Program-made: the position numbers and the translations under genes
Origin: a virus
Length of the DNA: 41,293 bases
Direction: 5' to 3' (one strand)
IMG/VR virus record: IMGVR_UViG_3300017758_000026
Location: 1-41,293 of that record
Notes under the pieces: model-generated
What the model saw: the letters and a program-made list of their open reading frames with translations, nothing else
Told to the model about the DNA's origin: nothing
Database searches by the model: none
In this document: piece by piece, positions 22,484-32,316 of the stretch
Numbering within the stretch: the stretch's first letter is position 1
How the letters are laid out: every line of letters starts with the position of its first letter

Positions 22484-25400
22484 TTATTTAGTTAAATTAT
22501 CTAATTTTTTAGTTAAAATATTTATTTGTTCCTGTTGTTCTTGAATTGATTTTACAAGGGCAGAAACCATTTTAGAATAATTCATTCCTTCTACTTCTCC
22601 TTTACTGTTTTCAGAAACTAAGTTAGGATATATATTTTTAACAGACTCAGCAGTAAACCCAATATCTTGTTTTTGGTTTGATCTCCAGCTAAATTCTACA
22701 GGTTGGAGTTGTAATACATTATGTAATTGGGATCCTAAAGGTTTAACATTATCTTTATACCTTTCGGCTGAGGTTTCAATTAGACAAGATACAGTAGTTT
22801 TTCCTGTGTACTTATTATAATTAAACGATTCAGTTTGTTGGTTACTAGCGGCATGATAAACACCAGTAGTGCTACTTCCTCCTGCAACCATAGCATCACA
22901 ATTTAGACCATTAGGGGTACTAGCCATAGAATGCATAGCGGGACCTGGAAGGTTATTACCAGCGGTCCAAGTGGTTCCATCATATGCATGGGAAAAATTT
23001 TGTCCGGGTGCAGGAGAAGGAGGGAGACCTCCAAATGTTAAAGCTTGATCGGGATTTCCAGCAAAACCATGGTTTGTTGTACAGTAAATCATATTTGCTT
23101 CTGATGACCAAGAAGTACCATTGTATTCTTCTGTTTCACAAGTATTAGTAGATGGATGTTTAGCTCCCATTGATACTAAAGCAGCATTTTGTGATCCTCC
23201 TCCACCTGAACATCTTCTACCTGTATTTAAACTACCTCCTGAAGACCAACTGCTACCATCAAACTCAATAGTACATGTCATAGCATTGGCAGAAGGGTTG
23301 TTGCTATATCCACTAAAAACTAAAGCGGCATTTTGTGTACCTGCACCTCTTTCTAACCCAACAATTGGGGTAGCTGTAGATGTAGACCAACTAGTACCGT
23401 CATATTTTTCAGTACAAGTACAATTTCCAGCTGTTGCAGTTCCACCAGCTGCTAAAGCAGCATTTTGTGTACCTGCCGAAGCATTTTGACTGGTAGCATT
23501 AATTTTAGCACCACCAGCAGCCCAACTACTACCATTATATTCTTCTGTTTGCATCCCAAGAACAGGACTGGTAGGGAAAAATGCAGGGGAACCTCCAAAT
23601 AAAACATAAGCATTAGTTGTCCCAGTACCACCAGCACATCCATTTTGTCTACTAACACTAATAGATCCTCCAGTTGTCCATGTTATACCAGAAGGATAAT
23701 AGGCAAAATCTACACTACCCGATACATTTAACCCACCATTTATAGCAGCATCTCCGGTATAAGGAAAATCACTTCCTCCTCCACCTCCACCACCTGAACC
23801 TGTATCTACTGTTACACTTTCAGTTGTACCATCTCCTTGAGTAAAGGTAATAGTATTTAAGTTTACAGATGATGATATATAAAAAGAACCAGTATCTACT
23901 GATCCACCACCTGTAGATGATATAGTAACATCTCCAGTAGATTGATCAACTGATATACCTGTACCTGCTATAATAGAAGATACCCCACTACCTCCTCCTC
24001 CTGCTGATGCTAAAGAAGCTGAAACAGAACCCCAATCGTCTATATATACATCTGATCCTGTTATAGATCCAATGGTCCCAATATTTCCTGATGAAGTTAT
24101 GTTTCCTTCAACATGTAATAGGGCTAATGGTTGTGCTATACCTATACCTATTCTATTAGTACTTACATTTGAACGAAATAGGTTTTGTATACTACTACCA
24201 AATATAGCAAAATCTGTATTATTTTGACCAGGATTAACTACAACTTCATCTGTAACTCCAAAATATCCTTCTCTTATGAGGAACATATTTTCCCCACCTG
24301 CATTAAAGTTTATTGTATCAGAGCCAAAATCAATATAAGTATCTGAATCTCCATCATGGTGTATGGTATTTGTTGTAAGATCACCTGTTATTGATCCACT
24401 AAATGATCCACTAGCTTTTAAATCATATAAATCAATTAGTTGAATTGTATTGCCCATTCCATTTCCATGAACGGTACAGTAATATTTTAATGAGCTTGAA
24501 GTAGCAAAATCTACATCAAATTCTACATAAGCACCTGCGTTACCTGCTGTACCTACTGTTGTAATACCTGTAGTATATGAAGTATCATCAGGTAACCTAA
24601 ATGCAAAAGGATGACCACTATTACTACTATCTGATAGATCAAATCTATAAGTGGTACCTTTATTAAGAGATAATTTAGGGGCTGTTACATTATCAAAAGC
24701 ATATTTATCTCCCCCATCATTTACTACTGTTACAGCAATTTCATCATACTTGTCTTCAGGTTGTAAAATGTCATACCATTCTGATCCTGAATATGCTTGG
24801 TATTTTCCTCTAGTAGTATTAAATATTATATCCCCTGTTGTATTAGATAAACTTCCTGTTTCTGAATTGGTAAATGAAGCTACTCTTAATGGGGAAGAAG
24901 TAACAATAACTGCACTAGAAGCACTTAAATTTAAGTTTGTTGCCGAATATAATGAGGGTTGACCTGTAGCATTATCATCTATATTAAATGAATAGGCGCT
25001 TACTGAACCTGATACATTTACTGATCCTGTTACTTCTGCTTTTCCTTCAAATGGGAATCCACTTCCTTCTCCTCCTGTAAGAGTAACAGAAGCTGTTGAA
25101 TTAGTAATACTTACTCCTTGTACAGAAGATCCAGAGAATAATAAATAATCTGCTGTTCCTACATGGGTACTACCACTTGCTATATTCAAAACAGTCGTTT
25201 CACCTGAAGTACCTGATGTACCACTGGTTCCTGATGTACCTGAAGCACCATCTGTACCACTTGTACCTGCAGGATCTCCTGTCATGCTTGATAATATAGC
25301 ATATCCAGCAGTTGCGCTTGAAAATGTAATTACTGTTTGGTTTGGATCTGATAAATCAATACTTGTAGGTTGGATAACACTTTTATTAGCATCAGTTATA

Positions 25401-26341
25401 GTTACATTTAGTAAGGATGATGATAAAGCATGATTAATAGTCCAAGTAGTTGAAGCAGAAGACTGATCGTGTTCATAAGCTATTCCACTAGTACCAGAAG
25501 TTCCTGATGTTCCTGTTGTACCTGAAGTACCACTTGTGCCCGAAGTAGCAGAAGTACCACTTGTACCTGAGGTACCATCAGTTGCACTTGTTCCACTTGT
25601 GCCTGAAGTAGCTGAGGTACCACTAGTACCTGATGTTGCACTTGTTCCTGATGTACCCGAAGTAGCTGAAGTACCAGATGTACCAGATGTACCATCTGTA
25701 GCAGAAGTACCACTTGTACCTGATGTGGCACTTGTTCCTGATGTACCCGAAGTAGCTGAGGTACCACTGGTACCTGATGTTGCACTTGTTCCACTTGTGC
25801 CTGAAGTAGCTGAGGTACCTGAAGTTCCTGAGGTTGCAGCAGTATATTCTGTTCCATTTATAGATAAAGAACCTGTAATAGACATACTACCTGTACGAAC
25901 ATGGGTATCATCTAAAGTATCACCAAATTTTGTTGAACCACTTGAATAGATTATAGAAGCAGTTTCATAAATTGTTTCTAAGTGGTTAATAGAAGCTGTT
26001 CCTTGTACTATAATATCACTTGAGAAAGTTACAGTTTCCGTAAAGGTATTAGAACCTGTAGTAGCATAAGATGAAGTTTGGGAAGATAAACTAGAAATAT
26101 TACTAACATTTGTTGAAATATCACTAGCTAATGAAGCACTAGTAGAGGTAAAGGACCCAGATATATCAGAAGATATTTGAGCAGAACTAGATATTGTTCC
26201 GTCTGCAACCACATTAATTAATCCTGAACCGTCCCCAGTGAAGGAACCTGTAATAAATGAACCAGTTATTTCACTTACTATTGCTTTTGATCCTGAAATA
26301 TCACTACTACCTGAAAGGTCTACTCCTTTTAAATATGCCAT
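22484..26341 (-). CDS. Large tail fibre with GTS repeats, cupredoxin-like domain, propeller and S74 chaperone
   Basis: A 1285-residue fibre protein. In order: an N-terminal fibre region of short strands (ITGSFITGSFTGDGSG); Gly-Thr-Ser triplet repeats with Ala or Asp variants (about 168-286); a TTWTINHALSSSLLN module (about 293-365), also found twice in the fibre gene at 33209..36790; a second short GTS run; a cupredoxin-like domain (about 545-640) with candidate type-1 copper ligands H577, C622, H625 and M629 (YYCTVHGNGMGN); a six-unit Kelch-like propeller (about 884-1154); and a C-terminal S74-type chaperone starting near S1191, with the S...K dyad of SAERYKDN (S1191, K1196), ending in a coiled coil. 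In the S74 family the chaperone cuts itself off after folding the fibre trimer. The fibre probably carries receptor-binding domains. The cupredoxin domain is the odd part. Confidence 0.85.
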   Translation of the reverse strand: MAYLKGVDLSGSSDISGSKAIVSEITGSFITGSFTGDGSGLINVVADGTISSSAQISSDISGSFTSTSASLASDISTNVSNISSLSSQTSSYATTGSNTFTETVTFSSDIIVQGTASINHLETIYETASIIYSSGSTKFGDTLDDTHVRTGSMSITGSLSINGTEYTAATSGTSGTSATSGTSGTSATSGTSGTSATSGTSGTSATSGTSGTSATDGTSGTSGTSATSGTSGTSATSGTSGTSATSGTSGTSATDGTSGTSGTSATSGTSGTSGTTGTSGTSGTSGIAYEHDQSSASTTWTINHALSSSLLNVTITDANKSVIQPTSIDLSDPNQTVITFSSATAGYAILSSMTGDPAGTSGTDGASGTSGTSGTSGTSGETTVLNIASGSTHVGTADYLLFSGSSVQGVSITNSTASVTLTGGEGSGFPFEGKAEVTGSVNVSGSVSAYSFNIDDNATGQPSLYSATNLNLSASSAVIVTSSPLRVASFTNSETGSLSNTTGDIIFNTTRGKYQAYSGSEWYDILQPEDKYDEIAVTVVNDGGDKYAFDNVTAPKLSLNKGTTYRFDLSDSSNSGHPFAFRLPDDTSYTTGITTVGTAGNAGAYVEFDVDFATSSSLKYYCTVHGNGMGNTIQLIDLYDLKASGSFSGSITGDLTTNTIHHDGDSDTYIDFGSDTINFNAGGENMFLIREGYFGVTDEVVVNPGQNNTDFAIFGSSIQNLFRSNVSTNRIGIGIAQPLALLHVEGNITSSGNIGTIGSITGSDVYIDDWGSVSASLASAGGGGSGVSSIIAGTGISVDQSTGDVTISSTGGGSVDTGSFYISSSVNLNTITFTQGDGTTESVTVDTGSGGGGGGGSDFPYTGDAAINGGLNVSGSVDFAYYPSGITWTTGGSISVSRQNGCAGGTGTTNAYVLFGGSPAFFPTSPVLGMQTEEYNGSSWAAGGAKINATSQNASAGTQNAALAAGGTATAGNCTCTEKYDGTSWSTSTATPIVGLERGAGTQNAALVFSGYSNNPSANAMTCTIEFDGSSWSSGGSLNTGRRCSGGGGSQNAALVSMGAKHPSTNTCETEEYNGTSWSSEANMIYCTTNHGFAGNPDQALTFGGLPPSPAPGQNFSHAYDGTTWTAGNNLPGPAMHSMASTPNGLNCDAMVAGGSSTTGVYHAASNQQTESFNYNKYTGKTTVSCLIETSAERYKDNVKPLGSQLHNVLQLQPVEFSWRSNQKQDIGFTAESVKNIYPNLVSENSKGEVEGMNYSKMVSALVKSIQEQQEQINILTKKLDNLTK
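25484..25836. repeat. GTS-triplet coding repeat
   Basis: A low-complexity repeat of 9-nt units (minus strand GGT ACA AGT type) that encodes Gly-Thr-Ser triplets interrupted by ATS or ATD triplets. Synonymous codons vary between units, so selection is probably on the protein. Polymorphic length by slippage is likely. Confidence 0.85.
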
Positions 26342-26356
26342 GTTTTAGTAAAAATC

Positions 26357-26372
26357 GATTTATTATAAATAT
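26357..26372 (-). promoter_or_regulatory. Candidate phage promoter motif (ATATTTATAATAAATC)
   Basis: Minus-strand motif with its core 22 nt before the ATG at 26341, in a 52-nt gap between two very large fibre genes. Confidence 0.5.
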
Positions 26373-26393
26373 CTAAATTAAATTAAATGTTTA

Positions 26394-29300
26394 TTAAGTG
26401 GGACAATCTAGTTTATATTCCCAACTAGCTGGGGGAATTGGTGCGAAAAATTTAACTGTTGCTGTTGATGGTGATGCTGAATTTTTATTAAATATTGAAC
26501 TAGTATTTCTAATAGAAGTTATAGTTTCAGTTGATAAACCTTTATCAGATAAAATATCGTCTAAAGGAGTTTGATAGCTAGAAGCACCAATATATCCTGT
26601 ATTCACTACTTCACTACCATTCCATTCTATTATGGTTTTTACAGGAGATTGGGATGCTGTTATATAAAAATAAACATCACCTGTTCCTGATCCTAGATCT
26701 ACTATTTGAGTTCTTGGAAAAGATGTGGTTGCATTATCTGTTAATCCATCAAAGGTTACATCACAATTAATCTGATCATCTGTAAAACAACTTTCATATG
26801 AAGATGTAGTATATAAAATATTATTTGAAGGATTGCTAGAAGTTATTTTTAATGTTATATTATTTACAGTAGAGTTTGGGGTTATAGATGAACTATATTC
26901 TACTCTAGTTTTACTATTATATTCATCTAAAATAATCCTATCACTATATGAACTTGATATTATAATAGAATCATAAGCTGATCCAGATATTCTAACTATA
27001 TTAGCATTACTATTTTCACCTGTTGTAAAATAGTAAGAAGTTGTTGCTTCATCATAAAATATGGGTAATCCATTAATAGCACTAGGACCACTATTAAATG
27101 TACCCCCTGACCCTGAAAGATGATTTTCAGTAAATGAAGAAGAAGCAAATGTCCAAGGATTTGTAATTGGGTTAAATTCTGTATAATCATATGGATTTTT
27201 GGTTATATGTCTCATTACGAGAAGTTCATTTATTGTTGTAGCTGATATAGCAACAACTTCAGTTTCATTTTTACCTGCGAAGTATTTAAATTTATCCCAA
27301 TTGCTAACTCCTCCAAAAAGACCATATGTAATAGGGGTATTAGCACCTCCGTATAATTCTTGAATATTACCATTATCATTTACTTGCCATCCATATATTT
27401 GGTTCATTACATCTGAAGATCCTAAATTTGTATCTTGTACTGGTTGGATAATAACATTACCAACTTTAGATAATCTACCTACTCTATTAAAGCTAAATAA
27501 AGATTTTATTTTTTCCCAAGAAGTACCATCACTTGGGGTACTTGTAGAAAAAACTGATTTGTCTGTTTTATTAGTTACAAACCATACTCCATTAGAATAT
27601 TTAATACTATGAAGGGTATCTCCAGCACTTATCCCACTAGAATTTGCAAAGTTTTTTAAAGACCAAGTATAACCATAGTCTGTGGAGTAATAATAATAAG
27701 AATTTCCCAAACCTCCACTTGTTACAGCAATTGCTATATTAGAGTCCATTTCTATTTCTTCTATATATTTAAGTGCCATAGAAGGAACTTCAGACCAATT
27801 ACGTCCATTATCTGTAGATCTCCACATTTTAAAAAATCCACCAACAAGTATAGTATCTCCGGAGGAAGCAAAATCATTATAATTATGATTTCCAATATCA
27901 CTATGAGATAAAACTTTACTCCAATTAGAAAAATCAGTGCTTCTATATATTCCTACGTCATTTGTTGGAGAACTTACACATACCATTAATGTTCCATTAT
28001 TTACAAAAAATCCATTGAAGTTTTGAGTAGAACTTGCAATTGAATTACTAGCAGTAGTAACATTTACTACATTAGTTATTTCATTATTAATAGGAACAAC
28101 ATATTCACTTGGTTCCCCTACAAAACTAGCAGTATAATTTACTGTATATTCTATATCTACAGGGTTTCCTACTGAGGTAAGGCTGCCATTTTCTTTTGAT
28201 TGGATATAAAAACCTCTATTATTATTTCCTAAGCCATAAGTACAATCATCAGCTGCATTTAAAGACATAGTAGTTCCAGTTCCTTGATAATAAAAAGGTT
28301 CTTGGTCTAACCAATCATTTAAACCTAAATAGTATCCGGAACTTACCTCACTAACAGAACCAGTATCTGTGAAATTGGGAAATTGATAAAAGCTGCTATA
28401 TGAAGCAGATGTTATATATCCTTTTACAACTTCATAAACTCCATTATTATAAACAGTAGTAGTATCAAAAGGATCAGGAGAATTATAATTGTTCCAAAAT
28501 TCTTGTGTATAATTTTTTAAATTTCTTCCATTTGAACCTGAAATAAACCAGTTACTAGAATATGATTGATTAGTATAAATTATAGGTAAACCACTATCAG
28601 TTGCACTACTTCCTGAAGTTGTTATATATTGAATATCATCTATTGCTCCGTTAGTAGTATGATAAAAAGTTTTATAATAAAAAGAACTTCCAGTTGCATA
28701 ATAACCATCAAGAACTTTTTGACAACCAAACCCATCATAATATAAATTAGTACCAACTGCTAGAGATCCTGTATAGAAAGCACTAGCAAGTGTAGGTTTA
28801 GTTTCATCTTTAATTTCATGAGTGAAATGAGCTTGAAAATAATCTGGGTCTTCTTGGGCTGTTGTATAATTTCCTTGGGTTTGAGCTATTCCAATAGCTA
28901 TATCATGATATTGACTTGATTTTGCATCTGCATCTGCTTGGCTAATACAACTAGTAAAAGAACCATAGGGCATTTCTATTAATACAGGGTCACATGTTTC
29001 AAAATCACAACAAGTAGTAGTATGAAGATAAGATCTATAAGCACTATAGTATATAGTACTTCCACCACAATAAGGCATAGGTTTTCCTGATGTGTAAGGG
29101 AGGAAAAATAATTTTGCAGGGTCAGTTACTAATGTAGGATCATCAGGTTTTATTGATTCTAGATATTTAAGTTCTTTAGGATCATTTTTTACTAAAGCAA
29201 TAGTATAAGATAATTCTTTATTTGTTATAGACCCTGCGCTTTGTAAATAATAGTAAGCTCCATCACTATAATACCCATTATTTATTATACTTAAATCATT

Positions 29301-30710
29301 ATCTCTATATAAGACACTTCCTGTATTAAGGTAAGGGGATTGAGCAAAATGGTGTAAAAAATCTAAACAAGGTTCATTGTAATATTTAGTTTTTCTAGAA
29401 AAATAATTAATTGCTACCCATATAAATAATAAAGCTAGCAGGGCAACTATAACTATACCCCCAATAGGACCTAAAGCGGAAGAAATAGCAGTACCAAATT
29501 TTAAAAGAGTAGGTGAAAAGGGACCTATTAAACCATTTAAAAATATAGATACGGATAATGAAGCATTAGCTACAACGGCAGTTAAAGAAGGAATAGCTAA
29601 AGCTAACCCCCCAATACCCAAAGCAGTAAGTAAAAGAGTTCCTCCTGTTTTAACATTTTTATCCCATCCTGAAATAAGATGTGTTAGAAGTTTTTGGGTT
29701 GAATGTTGAAATCCAGTTATAGGATAATGTTTTTTATCGCCAAAATGGTATTCTGTAAATACACTATCATTTGATTCACGTTGTGTAGTAACATCATACC
29801 CCATATAGTACCTATATTGTTGAGGTTGATCTAAAGAACTAGTATTTGATATTTTTGAAATTTTGCCTAACCCTTCATATAAAGGTTCTACACAGGCGGC
29901 AGAAGTTTCATTTGAAGAATTATAAAAATCTTTAGGACCTTCTGTTACGGTTTTTGTACTAAATTTACTGCTAAAACTGGGTTTAGTGGCTTTTAGATTA
30001 GTTTTTGTACCATATGCTCTATTTAATTCAGATCCTATTTGGTATACTTTACCTTCATATCCATAATAATAATTTAAAGCAGGACTTGATAAAGTTGGAG
30101 ATGAATATATAGTAGTACTATTAGCTATCCAATTACTTATAGGAATCCTTGAATATAATTTAGTAGTTAAAGTAGATTGTTCTGCCCCTGCATCATAAGG
30201 TGAATAAACATGAACCCCTGTTTCATATTCATATATAGGAGAATGTAAACAATCTATAAATAATTGTACAGTAGCTGAAGATGGATTTTTAGCTGCAACT
30301 GATATTTCAATATTTATTTTATCTGTTTTTTGTCCTGGATCTCCATTTACACATACATAAAAGGTTTTTGAAAATCCTGTGTTATTTTCATCCTTAAATA
30401 TATTTTCAATATAAGCTTCAGGGGGAAAGCTAACTTTATATAAATTATCTATATCATCTGAAACTGAAACTAAACTTCCATCTGCATCGTAAAAACAAAT
30501 AGAACCATATTGTATATTTCCTGACCAAGATAATCTAAATTTAGTTATGCCATAGTCAGTTCCTCCTAAATCTAAAGTTAATTTTCGATTAGCAAATTTT
30601 AAATTTTTAGGATAACTAGCATCTTGGGTATTAACATATGAAGGTTTTGAGCTATCATATAAAACCCCATTATTAGTGTCCGGGAAGTTTAAAGGAACAT
30701 ATTGTGACAT
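26394..30710 (-). CDS. Giant virion protein with hydrophobic segment and BNR/Asp-box repeats
   Basis: A 1438-residue protein, the largest in the window. The N-terminal third looks like a beta-rich virion protein (LNFPDTNNGVLYDSSKPSY, YGITKFRLSW, FYVCVNGD). Residues about 352-437 form a long hydrophobic, glycine-rich segment (LLLTALGIGGLALAIPSL, GGIVIVALLALLFIWVAINY) able to span a membrane two or more times. Tyr-rich repeats of the DGYY type follow (GYYSDGAYYY, LDGYYATGSSFYY). Around 930-1010 lie sialidase-like BNR/Asp boxes (STDNGRNW, STDYGYTW) that suggest a second propeller. The C-terminal part is Ser/Thr-rich. No enzyme active site is visible. It could be a tape-measure-like, baseplate or long-fibre protein that inserts into host membrane; genomic position favours a fibre or tail-tip part. 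Confidence 0.75.
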   Translation of the reverse strand: MSQYVPLNFPDTNNGVLYDSSKPSYVNTQDASYPKNLKFANRKLTLDLGGTDYGITKFRLSWSGNIQYGSICFYDADGSLVSVSDDIDNLYKVSFPPEAYIENIFKDENNTGFSKTFYVCVNGDPGQKTDKINIEISVAAKNPSSATVQLFIDCLHSPIYEYETGVHVYSPYDAGAEQSTLTTKLYSRIPISNWIANSTTIYSSPTLSSPALNYYYGYEGKVYQIGSELNRAYGTKTNLKATKPSFSSKFSTKTVTEGPKDFYNSSNETSAACVEPLYEGLGKISKISNTSSLDQPQQYRYYMGYDVTTQRESNDSVFTEYHFGDKKHYPITGFQHSTQKLLTHLISGWDKNVKTGGTLLLTALGIGGLALAIPSLTAVVANASLSVSIFLNGLIGPFSPTLLKFGTAISSALGPIGGIVIVALLALLFIWVAINYFSRKTKYYNEPCLDFLHHFAQSPYLNTGSVLYRDNDLSIINNGYYSDGAYYYLQSAGSITNKELSYTIALVKNDPKELKYLESIKPDDPTLVTDPAKLFFLPYTSGKPMPYCGGSTIYYSAYRSYLHTTTCCDFETCDPVLIEMPYGSFTSCISQADADAKSSQYHDIAIGIAQTQGNYTTAQEDPDYFQAHFTHEIKDETKPTLASAFYTGSLAVGTNLYYDGFGCQKVLDGYYATGSSFYYKTFYHTTNGAIDDIQYITTSGSSATDSGLPIIYTNQSYSSNWFISGSNGRNLKNYTQEFWNNYNSPDPFDTTTVYNNGVYEVVKGYITSASYSSFYQFPNFTDTGSVSEVSSGYYLGLNDWLDQEPFYYQGTGTTMSLNAADDCTYGLGNNNRGFYIQSKENGSLTSVGNPVDIEYTVNYTASFVGEPSEYVVPINNEITNVVNVTTASNSIASSTQNFNGFFVNNGTLMVCVSSPTNDVGIYRSTDFSNWSKVLSHSDIGNHNYNDFASSGDTILVGGFFKMWRSTDNGRNWSEVPSMALKYIEEIEMDSNIAIAVTSGGLGNSYYYYSTDYGYTWSLKNFANSSGISAGDTLHSIKYSNGVWFVTNKTDKSVFSTSTPSDGTSWEKIKSLFSFNRVGRLSKVGNVIIQPVQDTNLGSSDVMNQIYGWQVNDNGNIQELYGGANTPITYGLFGGVSNWDKFKYFAGKNETEVVAISATTINELLVMRHITKNPYDYTEFNPITNPWTFASSSFTENHLSGSGGTFNSGPSAINGLPIFYDEATTSYYFTTGENSNANIVRISGSAYDSIIISSSYSDRIILDEYNSKTRVEYSSSITPNSTVNNITLKITSSNPSNNILYTTSSYESCFTDDQINCDVTFDGLTDNATTSFPRTQIVDLGSGTGDVYFYITASQSPVKTIIEWNGSEVVNTGYIGASSYQTPLDDILSDKGLSTETITSIRNTSSIFNKNSASPSTATVKFFAPIPPASWEYKLDCPT

Positions 30711-30713
30711 CTA

Positions 30714-30729
30714 ATTTATTTATAAATAT
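30714..30729 (-). promoter_or_regulatory. Candidate phage promoter motif (ATATTTATAAATAAAT)
   Basis: Minus-strand motif with its core 10 nt before the ATG at 30710; contains an exact T4 late octamer TATAAATA in the gene's direction. Confidence 0.5.
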
Positions 30730-30730
30730 T

Positions 30731-32305
30731 TCATATTTGATATTCTATACATACACTTTTTTCTATACCCATACTAGCAGTAACTGATCCAGTCATATAC
30801 TGTGATATGTCATATTCCAATAATCTTCCTCCACTTAGGGATATTCCAGGAACATTACTAGCAGATATTACAATGTTATTTGGGGAAGATAAATCATTTC
30901 TAATTATATTAATACTAGCTGAAGGAGTAGAGAGAATTTTATTTCCAACAGTATAAAATACTAATTTATGTATTTCTTCTGTTTGGCAAAGTTCATTAGT
31001 TTCTTTTATAAGCCCTTTACCCCCTACTGTTATACTATCATGATCAGCACATATAGATTCAGTTTTACCAGATTCTATGGTTACAGATGAATTATCTCCA
31101 TTTTTAGTAAAATAAAAAGTAGAGTTAGCTTCTGTAGGGATTAAATCAGTATAAGAACTTGTAGTTGGTGCCGTTGTACTATCATTTGTATAATACAGAT
31201 TATAGGTAGTTAAAGACCCAGTACATGGGGTAGGATTAGTTCCTTCACATACTATATGTCTTTGATTAGCGTGAAAACTCATCCAATACCTTCCAGGAGA
31301 TAATCTTATACCATCTGTGTATTTGTCTCCTGATGAATTATATGCAGAAATACTTTGATAGCCTCCACCTGAAGAAAGAAGTGAGCCTGCTAAAGGGAAT
31401 ACATTTAAATTCAATTGGGTGAATGAAATATTAGAACTAGTATCTTCATCAAGATTAATTTTTCCACTTATCCAAATATTTCCAAAAGATTGGGGAACTT
31501 CTATTATGTTATAGCTTACAGACGTTATATATTGATAGTTTGTTGAAGTAAAAGTTTCTAGAGTATTTTTACCATTACTAAGATAAGGTGAACCTCCTTG
31601 TCCTACTAATTCATACTTTATTGGTGATTTAGTTAATGCTTTATATAAATATAATTTTGTATCTTGATTTTGGTCATATATTACAGGAGTATCTACTCCT
31701 CCAATGTTTATTATTTTAGAATTAGGAATATTACCTAATACACTATTACTAAAACTTAAATGTACATTACAAGGGGTTGTATCAGTATATGTAAAATTTG
31801 GGTTAAAAGCTGGTGGTTCTGAAGCGCAAAAACTAAATTCTTCAAATGGGGCCATATTATGAGATTGGTCATTACCATCACAATCTATATAATTTAAAGG
31901 GGTAGTTGCAAATCCTCCTTGTATATTACTAGTTATTGCTGTATACCTTTGACAAACTGATTGGTCATCCACAAGATTAGATAGTGTAGAATCAAATCCT
32001 AATAAACCACCATTATACTGATTACTAGTAAAACAAAAAGAACCAGAATTACTAAGAGGAGCTTGATCTTTTTGGATATTACTACACGAACCATTTTCAT
32101 CAACTACAATAAACTTAGTAGTATTATCTGGTACTATAATTCTAAGTCCTGTAACTGAGGATAAATTAGAAAAAGGAATATCTTGAGCAGGATTACCTGA
32201 TGAAGAAATAGTAGCTATATTACTAACATTAACTTCATTATAGTATATAGTATACTCTCCACTAGCATTTCCTTCTTGCGATCTAACATCAAATATTCTT
32301 GCCAT
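30731..32305 (-). CDS. Virion-associated beta-rich protein
   Basis: A 524-residue protein with a MARIFDVRSQEGNASGEYTI start, and many short beta strands with Ser/Thr/Asn-rich loops. Eight or more cysteines lie mostly in loops (SCSNIQ, FCFTSN, VCQRYT, FCASEP, TPCNVH, ESICADH, LCQTEE). It has no recognised enzyme motif. It resembles the neighbouring 1438- and 296-residue genes in composition and likely belongs to the same tail-tip or fibre structure. The small spacing (20 and 11 nt) supports co-expression. A glycan-binding or baseplate role is possible but not shown. Confidence 0.72.
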   Translation of the reverse strand: MARIFDVRSQEGNASGEYTIYYNEVNVSNIATISSSGNPAQDIPFSNLSSVTGLRIIVPDNTTKFIVVDENGSCSNIQKDQAPLSNSGSFCFTSNQYNGGLLGFDSTLSNLVDDQSVCQRYTAITSNIQGGFATTPLNYIDCDGNDQSHNMAPFEEFSFCASEPPAFNPNFTYTDTTPCNVHLSFSNSVLGNIPNSKIINIGGVDTPVIYDQNQDTKLYLYKALTKSPIKYELVGQGGSPYLSNGKNTLETFTSTNYQYITSVSYNIIEVPQSFGNIWISGKINLDEDTSSNISFTQLNLNVFPLAGSLLSSGGGYQSISAYNSSGDKYTDGIRLSPGRYWMSFHANQRHIVCEGTNPTPCTGSLTTYNLYYTNDSTTAPTTSSYTDLIPTEANSTFYFTKNGDNSSVTIESGKTESICADHDSITVGGKGLIKETNELCQTEEIHKLVFYTVGNKILSTPSASINIIRNDLSSPNNIVISASNVPGISLSGGRLLEYDISQYMTGSVTASMGIEKSVCIEYQI

Positions 32306-32316
32306 AATTTATTTTT

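Noticed and set aside
31641-31652. Further tataaata matches inside coding regions (about 5121, 30255, 31643)
   Set aside because: They are not positioned before any start codon and are expected by chance in A+T-rich DNA.
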